Positions 42,064 to 50,992 of a stretch of 64,000 bases of DNA are shown in pieces. The position numbers and the translations under genes are program-made. Positions within the stretch are counted from its first letter, which is position 1. The number at the start of each line of letters is the position of its first letter. The DNA is from MH13 sp042140245 (lineage in GTDB: Bacteria; Pseudomonadota; Alphaproteobacteria; Rhizobiales; MH13), in the NCBI RefSeq assembly GCF_042140245.1, contig NZ_CP159483.1:3796281-3860280 (forward strand). The letters run 5' to 3'. The notes below the pieces were generated by a model. It was not told where the DNA came from. It was given only the letters and a program-made list of their open reading frames with translations, and did no database searches.

Positions 42064-42810
42064 ATGACCCTAGAGGGAAAAACAGCTGTCGTGACTGGAG
42101 GCGGTCGAGACATTGGTCGCGCGATTGCGCTGGCGTTGGCCGAACGTGGAGCGCGCATCATCGTCAGCTATCACGCCAGTGCCGACGGTGCGCAGGCGGT
42201 GGTTCAAGACATCGCCAGCAGGGGCGGTGTGGCAAAGGCGGTCCATAGCAACCTCACCACGCAGCAAGGCGTGAACGCTTTGGTTGACGCAGCCAACGCG
42301 TTGGGCGGTTGCGTTGACATTCTGGTCAACAATGCCGGTGGCCTGGTGGCACGGAAGACCATGGAGCAGATGGATCTGAACCACTGGAATGCGGTTATGG
42401 ATCTCAACCTGACAAGCACCTTCATGGTTACGAAGGCTTGCCTGCCGTTGATGAGCAAAGGCGCAACCATCATCAATCTGTCCAGCCTTGCTGGGCGCGA
42501 TGGTGGCGGACCTGGGGCGATCGCATACGCAACAGCCAAAGGCGCGATCATGACCATGACGCGTGGCTTGGCCAAAGAGCTTGGTCCTGACATCCGCGTC
42601 AATGCGCTCTGCCCGGGCATGATCAACACGGGCTTCCATGATGCATTCACATCAGACACGGCCCGCAAAAATGTGGCCGCTGCCACACCACTCAAGCGTG
42701 AAGGGATGGCGCAAGAGATTGGTGAAACGGTGGCATTTCTCGCATCGCCCGCCTCAGGTTTTATCAACGGCGCGTGCATCGACACCAATGGTGGTGTCGC
42801 TTTTTCATAA
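42064..42810 (+). CDS. Short-chain dehydrogenase/reductase
   Basis: 248 residues, a classical SDR. Cofactor loop TGGGRDIGRAIALALAERGA (TGxxxGIG pattern), NNAG in LVNNAGGLVARK, the active-site Ser in NLSSLAGRDGGG and YATAK with Tyr/Lys near 155-159, and the C-terminal GACIDTNGGVAFS. GGGAGG precedes ATG 42064. The first gene of an operon with a TRAP transporter, it probably oxidises or reduces the imported hydroxy acid. Substrate unknown. Confidence 0.88.
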   Translation: MTLEGKTAVVTGGGRDIGRAIALALAERGARIIVSYHASADGAQAVVQDIASRGGVAKAVHSNLTTQQGVNALVDAANALGGCVDILVNNAGGLVARKTMEQMDLNHWNAVMDLNLTSTFMVTKACLPLMSKGATIINLSSLAGRDGGGPGAIAYATAKGAIMTMTRGLAKELGPDIRVNALCPGMINTGFHDAFTSDTARKNVAAATPLKREGMAQEIGETVAFLASPASGFINGACIDTNGGVAFS

Positions 42811-42912
42811 GGCTTCAGACGGGACAAACCCGCTCGTTCGGACGCACCTCAACGCTGGGCCATGTTGAGATAAGATGCGCGAAAAACCGGCCCGATCCTA
42901 TGGGAGGATACA

Positions 42913-43899
42913 ATGTTTAACTTCAGTGCAAAAAGCATTCTCGCTGGCGCGGTTGTCGCCCTTGCGAGCACCACTGCGCAAGCAGACGACATTACCTTGC
43001 GTGGCGCTAGCATGTTCGATGAAGAGCATGCTTTCACTAAAACACTGCGTTACTTCGAGGAGCGCGTGGCCGCCAACTATGATGGGGATGTGTCCTTCGA
43101 CTTGCGCCTCAACGGCGAGTTGGGCGTGGAGTCCGACTATGTGACCTACCTCAACCAGGGTGTTGCAGTGGACTACACCATCCTTGCACCCTCCAACATG
43201 GCGGTCTTCTCAGAGTCCATTCCGCTCATGGATATGCCGTTTCTCTTCCGCGATCTCGATCACTGGGATGCGGTCCTGTCTTCCAATGTGCTTCAACCGC
43301 TGGAAGATGAGCTGCGCGAAGCTGCAGGGATTGTGATTGTTGGCTATCATGGCGGTGGCGTTCGGAACCTGGCTTCAGCAGCGCCAATTACCAACATGGA
43401 CGACCTTGCAGGCCACCGCATGCGTGTCATGGGCGCGCCCATTCAAGCACAGACCTTCTCCGCCGTGGGTGCTGCTCCGTCAGCAATCGCCTATAATGAG
43501 GTCTACAATGCCATTCAAACTGGCGTGATCGCTGGCTTTGAAAACGAGGCGGCGTCCATTCAGAATTTGAAGTTCTACGAAGTGGCCCCTCACATCTCGT
43601 TGACCCAGCACACCATCACGGTTCGACCCATTGTTATGTCAGCTGCGACCTTCGACAATCTGCCTGCTGATCTGCAGGAGGCCATCATGACCGCTGGTGC
43701 GGAAGCCGGTAGCTTTGGTCGCGCTCTGGAAAGCGGACAAGATGGCGAGAAGCTTCAACAGATGATCGATGCTGGCCAAATCACGGTGCATGACTTTGAC
43801 GGTCGCGAGCAGATGCTGGAACTGGTTGGCCCGGTTCAAGATGCCTATGCAGAAGAGCTCGGCGCAACCGAACTTTTGGAAGCCATTCGCGGCATGTAG
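42913..43899 (+). CDS. TRAP transporter periplasmic binding protein, DctP family
   Basis: 328 residues with a signal peptide ending TTAQADD. HRMRVMGAPIQAQTFSAVGA near 160 contains the arginine that binds the ligand carboxylate in DctP proteins, and PSAIAYNEVYNAIQTGVIAG is the other hallmark. GGGAGG precedes ATG. The ligand is probably an organic acid, consistent with the SDR in front and the GntR regulator. A strong UUCG-capped hairpin follows the stop. Confidence 0.9.
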   Translation: MFNFSAKSILAGAVVALASTTAQADDITLRGASMFDEEHAFTKTLRYFEERVAANYDGDVSFDLRLNGELGVESDYVTYLNQGVAVDYTILAPSNMAVFSESIPLMDMPFLFRDLDHWDAVLSSNVLQPLEDELREAAGIVIVGYHGGGVRNLASAAPITNMDDLAGHRMRVMGAPIQAQTFSAVGAAPSAIAYNEVYNAIQTGVIAGFENEAASIQNLKFYEVAPHISLTQHTITVRPIVMSAATFDNLPADLQEAIMTAGAEAGSFGRALESGQDGEKLQQMIDAGQITVHDFDGREQMLELVGPVQDAYAEELGATELLEAIRGM

Positions 43900-43915
43900 T
43901 TTCCCCCCAAGACCT

Positions 43916-43946
43916 GGCGGCGCGGCTTCGGTTGCGCTGCCATTTT
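43916..43946 (+). terminator. UUCG-capped hairpin after dctP (attenuating terminator)
   Basis: An 11-bp stem (two G-U pairs) from GGCGGCGCGGC (43916-43926) and GTTGCGCTGCC (43931-43941), closed by the stable C(UUCG)G tetraloop and followed by ATTTT. It lies 17 bp after the dctP stop, before dctQ, and should lower expression of the membrane subunits relative to DctP. Confidence 0.7.
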
Positions 43947-44019
43947 CTCCTCAGTCGCGCGGTAAAACTGCGCGGTCAGGGGTTACTTCGGCACAGTGCA
44001 GATTCACGGGGACAGCTTG

Positions 44020-44514
44020 ATGGTTGGCAAAACGCTTGAAACGTTCTGCAACGGGTTACGCGTGCTTCTGGGCGTGTTGATGGCTGCTCTGGCGGTGCCT
44101 GTAGCGATGCAAGTCATCTCCCGCTACACCGGCCTCATTCCGACTTATTTGTGGACGGAAGAGCTCTCCACCTTCATCTTCATCTGGATCGTCATGATCG
44201 GCTCGATGGTGGCTGTTTGGGATGGCACGCACTTTGATGTGCGCATCTTTGCCGACGCCAAAACACCGTTCCTTCGGCTTGTCCAATCCGGCTTTGTCCA
44301 CCTAGCGATCTTGTTCTTTGCGCTGTTGTTTGCCTTCTACGGGGTGGAATACGCGCAATTTGGCGGCAATCAGCGCTCGGTGATGATGCGCGCCAACTTG
44401 CTGCTCACTCATATCTCCGTGCCCATCGCCGGAACCGTCTGGAGCGTGTTGATCAGCTACCGCCTGTGGGAGGATTTGCAGACATATCTTGCTAGCAGAA
44501 AGGCCGCTTCATGA
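44020..44514 (+). CDS. TRAP transporter small membrane subunit, DctQ family
   Basis: 164 residues with four predicted membrane helices: residues about 10-35 (LRVLLGVLMAALAVPVAMQV), 50-70, 90-110 and 130-150. LWTEELSTFIFIWIVMIGS is the typical DctQ WxEE region. ATG 44020 is chosen for spacing from CGGGGA; a GTG at 43996 is possible. The stop overlaps dctM (ATGA). Confidence 0.88.
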   Translation: MVGKTLETFCNGLRVLLGVLMAALAVPVAMQVISRYTGLIPTYLWTEELSTFIFIWIVMIGSMVAVWDGTHFDVRIFADAKTPFLRLVQSGFVHLAILFFALLFAFYGVEYAQFGGNQRSVMMRANLLLTHISVPIAGTVWSVLISYRLWEDLQTYLASRKAAS

Positions 44515-45821
44515 TCATCGGAACTGGTCTTGCCTGTGCGCTGCTGGTGGGAGTGTTTGTAGCCCTCATTTTTCTGCGTATCCCCGTTGCTTTCGCACTG
44601 GGTCTGGCAACCATCCCTGTTGTTCTGCTGGAATTGCGACTGACGCCCTTCATTGTCCTCGATCGGATGTTCCAATCCTACAACTCGTTCATCCTGTTGG
44701 CCGTGCCGTTTTTCCTGCTGGCCGCCAACCTGATGAACTCCGGCAAGGTAACCGACCGTCTGATTGAGCTGGCCCGCGTGCTAACGGGTTGGATGCCCGG
44801 CGGTCTGGGTCATGTAAATGTGGCTGTTTCCATGCTGTTTGCGGGCATTTCAGGATCATCGACTGCCGATGCGGCAGGATGCGGCAAAATTCTCATCCCT
44901 GCCATGCAGCGCGAGGGTTACGACACGCGGTTCGCCGTGGCGATCACCGCATGCTCGTCCGTGATGGGCGTCATCATCCCTCCATCCATCCTCATGATCG
45001 TTTGGGGTGGCGTGATGCAGGTGTCCGTTGGAGCCCTTTTCTTGGGTGGGGCGATCCCCGGTTTGATGATCGGCCTTTCGCTGATGGCAACGGTCTACGG
45101 CTTCGCCAAGGCGCGCAACTACCCTATCTCCAGCCTACCAACCATGTCGCAGTTCTGGCTCGCTTGGCGCGGCGCTTTCCTAGCCCTGCTCACTCCGATC
45201 TTTGTCATTGGCGGCATCGTGGGTGGCATCGTCACGCCCACCGAGAGCGCGATCATCGCAGCGGCTTACTCGCTTATCCTGGGCATGTTCGTGTATCGCA
45301 CGGTGAAAGTGCGAGACCTGGGACACATTCTCTATGAAACGGCACGTTTTGCTGCGATTTCGCTCTTTGCTATTGGCACCGCATCTGCTTTTGGCTGGCT
45401 ACTGTCCTTTTACAATGTGCCCCGCCTGATCGTCGGCGTCATGACTGCCCTTGAACTCGGACCGTTTGGAACGGCCCTGGTGATAGCCGCGCTGTTTCTG
45501 ATGTTCGGTCTGTTCATCGATGCCATCCCAACCATCATCATCCTCGGCACAGTGCTGATGCCCGTGGCGCAGGCAGCAGGGATCGACCCAATATCGTTTG
45601 CCATCATTGGCATTGTTGCGCTGGCCTTTGGTTTGGTGACGCCACCCTACGGACTGTGTTTGCTGATTTCAGCGGCGATTGGCGGCCTGAATGTGGTGCA
45701 GGTTATCCGTGACGTTGCGGTCATTTTGTTGCCAATGCTGCTGATACTGTTGCTGATTGCCGCCTTTCCAGAGATCGCACTTTGGCTGCCCAAAACGATG
45801 ATGCCGGGCTCATTCAACTAG
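44511..45821 (+). CDS. TRAP transporter large membrane subunit, DctM family
   Basis: 436 residues, about 12 membrane helices. Conserved segments are NLMNSGKVTDRLIELARVLT, AGISGSSTADAAGCGKIL, then MQREGYDTRFAVAITACSSV and the PPS stretch VIIPPSILMIVWG, and GLVTPPYGLCLLISAAIGG towards the end. It catalyses sodium-driven uptake of the DctP ligand. It is the last gene of the operon; no clear terminator is seen in the 109 bp before the convergent epimerase gene. Confidence 0.9.
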   Translation: MIIGTGLACALLVGVFVALIFLRIPVAFALGLATIPVVLLELRLTPFIVLDRMFQSYNSFILLAVPFFLLAANLMNSGKVTDRLIELARVLTGWMPGGLGHVNVAVSMLFAGISGSSTADAAGCGKILIPAMQREGYDTRFAVAITACSSVMGVIIPPSILMIVWGGVMQVSVGALFLGGAIPGLMIGLSLMATVYGFAKARNYPISSLPTMSQFWLAWRGAFLALLTPIFVIGGIVGGIVTPTESAIIAAAYSLILGMFVYRTVKVRDLGHILYETARFAAISLFAIGTASAFGWLLSFYNVPRLIVGVMTALELGPFGTALVIAALFLMFGLFIDAIPTIIILGTVLMPVAQAAGIDPISFAIIGIVALAFGLVTPPYGLCLLISAAIGGLNVVQVIRDVAVILLPMLLILLLIAAFPEIALWLPKTMMPGSFN

Positions 45822-45930
45822 GGCCTGATTGGTCCAGCGGCAAAGGCGGGGTGTTTCTTGCTTTGGATAGGCCTTGGCTCGAAACCACGCGCTTTCCATG
45901 CCCAATGCAAGGTATCGTGAGGAAGCAGAA

Positions 45931-46785
45931 CTAGGTGCCGATCAACCGATATTGCTGCGCCTTGTTGCGAAGAAACGGCAGACCCTTTGACATCACGGTA
46001 TCGTGGTTGTCGGCCACAGGCCGCCAAACGGAAAGCCCGTAGGCGATCTCCGGTGGCATGTTGATGAAACTCTCCATCGCCAAACCTCCGGTAAATCCAA
46101 TCGCCGCGAGAGTGGCAAAGATCTCGTCCCAATCACAGGTGCCTTCGCCAGGGGTACCGCGGTCGCTTTCGCTCAGGTGGATGTAGCGCAGGTGCTCACG
46201 TGTATCGAGGATTCCATTGGCAACCCCCTTCTCCTCGATGTTCATGTGGTAGGTATCAAGGTGGATAAAGATGTTGTCTGAACCCACCTTTTCTATCATG
46301 GCGCGGGCTTGCCAACCGGTGTTGATGAGGTGATTCTCGTAGCGGTTGACGGGCTCGATGCCAAACAGAAGACCAATCTGCTTGGCATAGGCAGCCACCG
46401 GTCCAAGCGTGCGGGCCACGGCGTCAAGTTCAGCCTCTGTTGGTGGCAAGCCCGAACGCTGGCCGATCCCACCATACGTGACTCCCGAAAGTGCTTCGCC
46501 ACCCAAAGCCTTTGTCTTGTCCAACGCGAGCTTCAGGTAAGCAATCGCGCCGTCAACGTCGTTGGTTGGCCATTGCGCCTCAGGCAAGCCTAACGAGCAA
46601 ATGGCACGCAGGTTGTTCGCTTCCAGCAGCGCTCGGGTGTGGGCAGTATCGACCTGCTGAGGCTGCAGCATCGGTATCTCGATGAAATCCATGCCATAGT
46701 GAGACGCACCGGCCACCGCTTGCTCCGCGCCGGCTCGATCCCAGTTCATGGTCCACATACTGGTGTGAACACCAAATCCTTCCAT
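45931..46785 (-). CDS. Sugar epimerase/isomerase, D-tagatose/D-psicose 3-epimerase type
   Basis: 284 residues, a TIM barrel. GIEPVNRYENHLINT is the hallmark of ketose 3-epimerases, with the metal-binding Glu; IHLDTYHMNIEEKG holds the Asp/His pair, HLRYIHLSESDRGTPGEG the next ligand and GGLAMESFINM the last Glu. AGGAGG precedes ATG 46785. These enzymes swap the C3 configuration of ketohexoses, for example D-psicose to D-fructose. It is the last gene of a sugar ABC operon, which would bring in the ketose or its aldose. Exact sugar not determinable. Confidence 0.85.
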   Translation of the reverse strand: MEGFGVHTSMWTMNWDRAGAEQAVAGASHYGMDFIEIPMLQPQQVDTAHTRALLEANNLRAICSLGLPEAQWPTNDVDGAIAYLKLALDKTKALGGEALSGVTYGGIGQRSGLPPTEAELDAVARTLGPVAAYAKQIGLLFGIEPVNRYENHLINTGWQARAMIEKVGSDNIFIHLDTYHMNIEEKGVANGILDTREHLRYIHLSESDRGTPGEGTCDWDEIFATLAAIGFTGGLAMESFINMPPEIAYGLSVWRPVADNHDTVMSKGLPFLRNKAQQYRLIGT

Positions 46786-46842
46786 TACGCGGCCTCCTGC
46801 CTGCAACTTAGTCTGTTACTCATATTGCCCGCTTGGCGCTGA

Positions 46843-47619
46843 TCAGCCAGCGGCTTCATGCTCTGCTGCATGGGCCATATCTTGGCCGCCTACAATGGCA
46901 CTGACGACCTCCGCCATACTGGTTTGGCTGGTGACCAAATTGGCGGTTGCCACGCCCTGGCGTAGAACGACGATCCGGTCTGTCACGCCCAGCACATCGT
47001 TGAGACGGTGCGAAATGAGAATCACCGAGATTCCTTGCCCCTTGAGCCGCTTTATCAAGTCGAGAACGCTTTGCACCTCGCGCACAGCAAGCGCTGCTGT
47101 TGGCTCGTCCATGATCACCAGTTTTGGGTCAAAGGTCAGAGCGCGCGCGATGGCGACGGTTTGCTGCTGGCCGCCGGAGAATGAGCCAACCGGCCGGTTG
47201 ATCGATGGCAGATGCGCACCAAGCCGGTCGATCATCTCCTGCGCTTTGCGGTCCATCGTCCGCTTGTCGACCATACCCGGCACGATACCCAAGAACCGGC
47301 GCACCGGTTCACGACCGAGGAAGATATTGCTCGCCACATCTTGCTGTTTGGCGAGAGCCAGATCCTGGTAGATCATCTCAATCCCCAACGCACGGCGTTG
47401 GCCAGGGTCGAGGTGTAGGATCGATTGGCCATCCAACTCGATCTTGCCAGCATCAGCTCTGTACATACCGGTGATCGTTTTCATCAATGTGGATTTGCCT
47501 GCGCCATTGTCGCCGACAAGCCCGATCACCTCGCCCTCGGCCACAGTCAGGTCGACGCCGTGCAGCACATCCACCGCACCAAAGCTTTTGCGGATCCCGC
47601 TCAGGGTCAGGACACTCAT
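46843..47619 (-). CDS. Sugar ABC transporter ATP-binding protein, single-domain
   Basis: 258 residues with one nucleotide-binding domain: Walker A LVGDNGAGKSTLMKTI, signature GSFSGGQQQTVAIARAL, Walker B KLVIMDEPTAAL and the switch His in VILISHRLNDVLG. Like the ATPase at 8318 it is a one-domain form. Its ATG overlaps the stop of the permease (47616-47619). It serves the binding protein at 48735. Confidence 0.9.
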   Translation of the reverse strand: MSVLTLSGIRKSFGAVDVLHGVDLTVAEGEVIGLVGDNGAGKSTLMKTITGMYRADAGKIELDGQSILHLDPGQRRALGIEMIYQDLALAKQQDVASNIFLGREPVRRFLGIVPGMVDKRTMDRKAQEMIDRLGAHLPSINRPVGSFSGGQQQTVAIARALTFDPKLVIMDEPTAALAVREVQSVLDLIKRLKGQGISVILISHRLNDVLGVTDRIVVLRQGVATANLVTSQTSMAEVVSAIVGGQDMAHAAEHEAAG

Positions 47620-48629
47620 ACGCGCGTCTCCCTGCGGGATTGATACTGGTCGATGAACACAGCGAGTATGAGCACAGCTCCGATAGCCATTTGCTGATAA
47701 TAGGATTGCACGGCCAACAGGTTGAGCCCGTTCTGAAGGACTCCCATGATCAACGCCCCTACTAGGGTGCCAAGGATAGACCCGCGGCCGCCGAACAGGT
47801 TTGTGCCACCGATGATCGCAGCTGTAATCGCCGTCAGCTCATAGGTAAGACCGGCCGTTGGATCACCGGCATTGATGCGCGCCATGAACAGCATGCCAGC
47901 AAGACCAGCAAGACCACCAGACAAGGTGTACAAGATCACCCGGTGACGTTCCACTTTGATGCCGGCCGTTCGCACGGCTGTTTCATTGTCACCGATCGCC
48001 AGCGTGTAGCGCCCAAAGCGGGTGTAGGCGAGCAGGTAGTGGCACGCCAGCGCGGTGGCGAGAAGAATGAACACTGGCATCGGAATGCCGAATGGTCGGC
48101 CTTGGCCGAGATAGACCAGTTCGGCGGGTAGACCGTAAATCACCCGGCCATCGGATATGACCAATGCCAGCCCGCGTGCCAGCCCGAGCATCCCAAGAGT
48201 GACGATAAATGCCGGAACCCCCGCCCGCGTGACAAGCCAGCCATTGATGAAACCGGCCGCAGCGCCAGCCGCAAGGCAACCCACCACACCAAAACCAGCT
48301 GGAGCGCCCAAGGTGACGGCGACATAGGCGCCGACAACACCCGACAAGCCCATCACCGAGCCGAGCGACAGATCAAGCCCACCGGAACTGATGACAAAGG
48401 TTGCTGCAATGGCGAGCACGCCGATGGTGGCTGTTGCGAGCAAAATATTGAGGAAGTTGCTGACGGACAAAAAAAACGGCGACAGCACCGTCATGATGAC
48501 GCAAAGACCGACCAAAACAACAAGCGATTCCAATCGCAGGTGCAATCGTTCCTGTGAGGCCGCTTGCGCCCGCCTCCACAGGCCGACGGGGGCCGGGGCG
48601 CGCTTGGTGTTTGCGGTTTCGATCGACAT
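47616..48629 (-). CDS. Sugar ABC transporter permease
   Basis: 337 residues of the RbsC class with about ten hydrophobic segments: VISSGGLDLSLGSVMGLSGV near 80 is the family signature and AAIIGGTNLFGGRGSILGTL near 270 the conserved cytoplasmic loop. The N-terminal 30 residues are basic and hydrophilic. Two adjacent ATG codons (48632, 48629) follow GAGG; the second is better spaced. Hairpins lie between it and the binding-protein gene. Confidence 0.88.
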   Translation of the reverse strand: MSIETANTKRAPAPVGLWRRAQAASQERLHLRLESLVVLVGLCVIMTVLSPFFLSVSNFLNILLATATIGVLAIAATFVISSGGLDLSLGSVMGLSGVVGAYVAVTLGAPAGFGVVGCLAAGAAAGFINGWLVTRAGVPAFIVTLGMLGLARGLALVISDGRVIYGLPAELVYLGQGRPFGIPMPVFILLATALACHYLLAYTRFGRYTLAIGDNETAVRTAGIKVERHRVILYTLSGGLAGLAGMLFMARINAGDPTAGLTYELTAITAAIIGGTNLFGGRGSILGTLVGALIMGVLQNGLNLLAVQSYYQQMAIGAVLILAVFIDQYQSRRETRV

Positions 48630-48668
48630 CATGTCCTCGTGAGAAAGCAAATGTGGGGGAGAGCGGAA

Positions 48669-48727
48669 GCGGCACGCCCACCATAGGACGTGCCGCGAAG
48701 GTAGGCGCGGACGGGAGGAGCCGCGCC
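48669..48727 (-). terminator. Two hairpins between binding-protein and permease genes
   Basis: Stem 1: GCGGCACG (48669-48676) with CGTGCCGC (48689-48696). Stem 2: GGCGCGG (48704-48710) with CCGCGCC (48721-48727). Both are in the short gap after the binding-protein stop. No T-run follows, so mRNA protection or partial attenuation is more likely than full termination. Confidence 0.55.
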
Positions 48728-48734
48728 CGACCGG

Positions 48735-49724
48735 CTACCTCACAAATTCAAGCATAGGCTCAGTGCCAGCTTCCAGGATCTCTTGGGTCAGGACCATCGT
48801 TGGCACCTGAATGAAGTCAGGAACGTCTTCACCAGCAAGAACCTTGGCAACATTCTCCACCGCTTGCAGACCAACCAAGTAAGGCAGTTGAGCTACCGAT
48901 GCGGTCAAGCGGCCATCGTTGATGGATCGCACAGCGTCAGAGTTGCCGTCGACACCGATAATGACCACATCGCCGCCCCGGCCACCGGCGAAAACACTCT
49001 CAACAGCGCCGAGCGCCATGCCGTCATTGGCGGCAAAGATGCCCACCAGATCGGGATGCCGGATAAGGATATCGTTGGTGATCGTAGCTGCCTTGCCGCG
49101 ATCCCAGTCACCGGGCAAAGAAGCGACAACCTCAAGACCTGGGGCGAGTTCCGCCAGCCGTTCGGAGAAACCAGTAACGCGGGCTTGGCCAGTCATATTG
49201 CCCGACAGGCCTTCGATGATAAGCACCGGCCCGGTCGCGTCAGCGCCAAGTTGCTCAGCCATGTAGTCCGCGCCCTGCGCACCAGCAGCTAGATTGTCGG
49301 AACCAATGCGAAAAGCAATCTCGATGCCCTCGGCTTCAAGGATTGCGGGATCAAGGTTGCCGTCCAAATCAACCACAGGGACGCCGGACTCTTGCGCCGC
49401 ACTAAGGCAGGGCAACAGGTTTGTTGAGTTGATTGCCGCCGTGATCATGGCAACAGGTTCGCGCTGGAGCATCGTGTTGCAAACATTGAGCTGCTGCTCA
49501 GCTGCCTGGTCGCTTTCCACAGCCTGGATGAAGTACTCGACACCCGCTGATTGGGCGCCGTCTTCAACGCCAGTGCCCATAGCCCCCCAGAAGGGGTTGG
49601 CGAGCGTCTTCATCAGGATTCCATATTCGCCGTCTTGCGCCATCGCTCCCGTCGCAGCCATGACGCCGATGGCGGCAACGGTGCCGACAAAAGCCCGCTT
49701 CACTCTTCCTGTTAGTTTGACCAT
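48735..49724 (-). CDS. Sugar ABC transporter periplasmic binding protein (allose/ribose type)
   Basis: 329 residues with a signal peptide ending TGAMAQDGE. EYGILMKTLANPFWGAMGTG is close to the start of D-allose/ribose-binding proteins, with the two aromatic ligand contacts (NPFW). SGVPVVDLDGNLD, NDGMALGAVESV and VIIGVDGNSDAV carry the other usual ligand positions (Asp, Asn-Asp, Asp). AAGGAGG precedes ATG 49724. With a psicose-type epimerase in the operon, allose or psicose is a fair guess for the ligand; this is inference. Confidence 0.87.
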   Translation of the reverse strand: MVKLTGRVKRAFVGTVAAIGVMAATGAMAQDGEYGILMKTLANPFWGAMGTGVEDGAQSAGVEYFIQAVESDQAAEQQLNVCNTMLQREPVAMITAAINSTNLLPCLSAAQESGVPVVDLDGNLDPAILEAEGIEIAFRIGSDNLAAGAQGADYMAEQLGADATGPVLIIEGLSGNMTGQARVTGFSERLAELAPGLEVVASLPGDWDRGKAATITNDILIRHPDLVGIFAANDGMALGAVESVFAGGRGGDVVIIGVDGNSDAVRSINDGRLTASVAQLPYLVGLQAVENVAKVLAGEDVPDFIQVPTMVLTQEILEAGTEPMLEFVR

Positions 49725-49803
49725 TGGTTTCCTCCTTTTTGGTCGTGCCCGCTTGGTGCGGGCTTGTTGGGTAGGCAATTCAAGATAGGTGCGTGCACGT
49801 TCG

Positions 49804-50865
49804 TCACGCTTGTTGGCTCATCCTTCCCACTTGGTCTGGTGCGGCCGGTCGACTGGCAACAAGCGACTCGCGCAGGCTCAGGGCACACGGTTCCAACTGC
49901 GAGACCGAAGCGCCGCTTTGTCCCTCAACCCGATCCAAAAGGCGTGTGAAAGCAAGGTCTGCCAAGCGATCAATGGGCTGGACCACTGCGGTAACCGATG
50001 GGTATGTCACCCGCATCCATTCAGCATCATCAAATCCGACCAGCGAGACATGCTGCGGACACTGGATTCCTCGACGGCGAAATTCTGACAGCGCAAGCAA
50101 GGTGCCCTTTTGAAAAAGGGAAAAAACAGCCGTTGGCCGATGGTTATCGAGATAGTTGGCGAGCACACCGCGTGAACTATCCATTCGCTCATCGATCATC
50201 AGCGTGTCGACGCGCATATTCGGCGCTATGTTCTTCGCTTCCTGGGTGAACGCACTGGCACGCGCACGCACGTTTCGGGAGACTTCATTCAAGCCAATCA
50301 GGAGCACATGCCGGTGCTGCTTTTCGGCAAGTAGCTGCGCAACTTGTGCGCTGGCGCCGGCATTATCGACACCAACCGTGTCGTAAACATCGTCTGACAT
50401 GACGCGATCAACAAGCGCCCCGGTCATGCCAAGCGCTTTCATGCGCTGCGCGCCAGCTCCACGCTCGCTGCGGACCGGCGCGAGCAGAGTACCAGCGACT
50501 TTAAGGACATGCATGCGCTCAACAAGGCGCTCCTCACGCTCTTCAGCTTCATGGCTTGAAGCGATTGAGAGACTGTAGTCGGCCTGTTCGGCAAGCAGTT
50601 CGACGCGGGCGGCGATACGGCCAAAAAACTCACTTTCCAGATCAGGAACGATCAACCCCAGAATACGCCGACGCGATTGGCGCAGTCCGGCAGCAAGTGG
50701 GTCCATTCGATATCCCAGGGCATCAACGGCAGAACGAACCTTGTCGACATTGGCTGATTTTACCGTCGAGATACCGCGTAGCACCTTCGAGACGGTTGCA
50801 GCCGATACACCGGCTGCACGCGCAACGTCATGAATCGAAGCTCGTTTTGGCACCGTCCTGGACAC
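49804..50865 (-). CDS. LacI-family transcriptional regulator of the allose/psicose-type operon
   Basis: 353 residues from GTG 50865. Helix-turn-helix: ASIHDVARAAGVSAATVSKV, hinge AAGLRQSRRR, then an effector domain with LGLIVPDLESEFFGRIA, LVDRVMSDDVYDTVGVDN and VSLVGFDDAEWMRVTYPS. GTG 50865 has GGGAGG 10 bases upstream; the ATG at 50919 lacks one and would place the AT-rich operator-like repeats inside the gene. It is first in the leftward unit and divergent from the D-2-hydroxyacid dehydrogenase. Confidence 0.87.
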   Translation of the reverse strand: MSRTVPKRASIHDVARAAGVSAATVSKVLRGISTVKSANVDKVRSAVDALGYRMDPLAAGLRQSRRRILGLIVPDLESEFFGRIAARVELLAEQADYSLSIASSHEAEEREERLVERMHVLKVAGTLLAPVRSERGAGAQRMKALGMTGALVDRVMSDDVYDTVGVDNAGASAQVAQLLAEKQHRHVLLIGLNEVSRNVRARASAFTQEAKNIAPNMRVDTLMIDERMDSSRGVLANYLDNHRPTAVFSLFQKGTLLALSEFRRRGIQCPQHVSLVGFDDAEWMRVTYPSVTAVVQPIDRLADLAFTRLLDRVEGQSGASVSQLEPCALSLRESLVASRPAAPDQVGRMSQQA

Positions 50866-50901
50866 AGATTGTCGTCCTCCCAGTTTGACTTTGGCCAAAA
50901 T

Positions 50902-50942
50902 GAACCGATTTACTTTCATTTGTAAACCGATTTATTTTCATT
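50902..50942. promoter_or_regulatory. Two direct repeats with LacI-type cores upstream of the regulator
   Basis: An 18-bp unit, AACCGATTTACTTTCATT at 50903-50920, is repeated with one change at 50925-50942, a spacing of 22 bp or about two helical turns. Each holds an AACCGATTT core that approaches the AAANCGNTTT shape of LacI operators. They lie between the LacI start (50865) and the dehydrogenase start (50993), so they probably serve both promoters. Confidence 0.45.
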
Positions 50943-50992
50943 GCCCAAAATGATCGCCGCCTGATAAACGGGCGCAGAAAGGGAGCTTGTTG

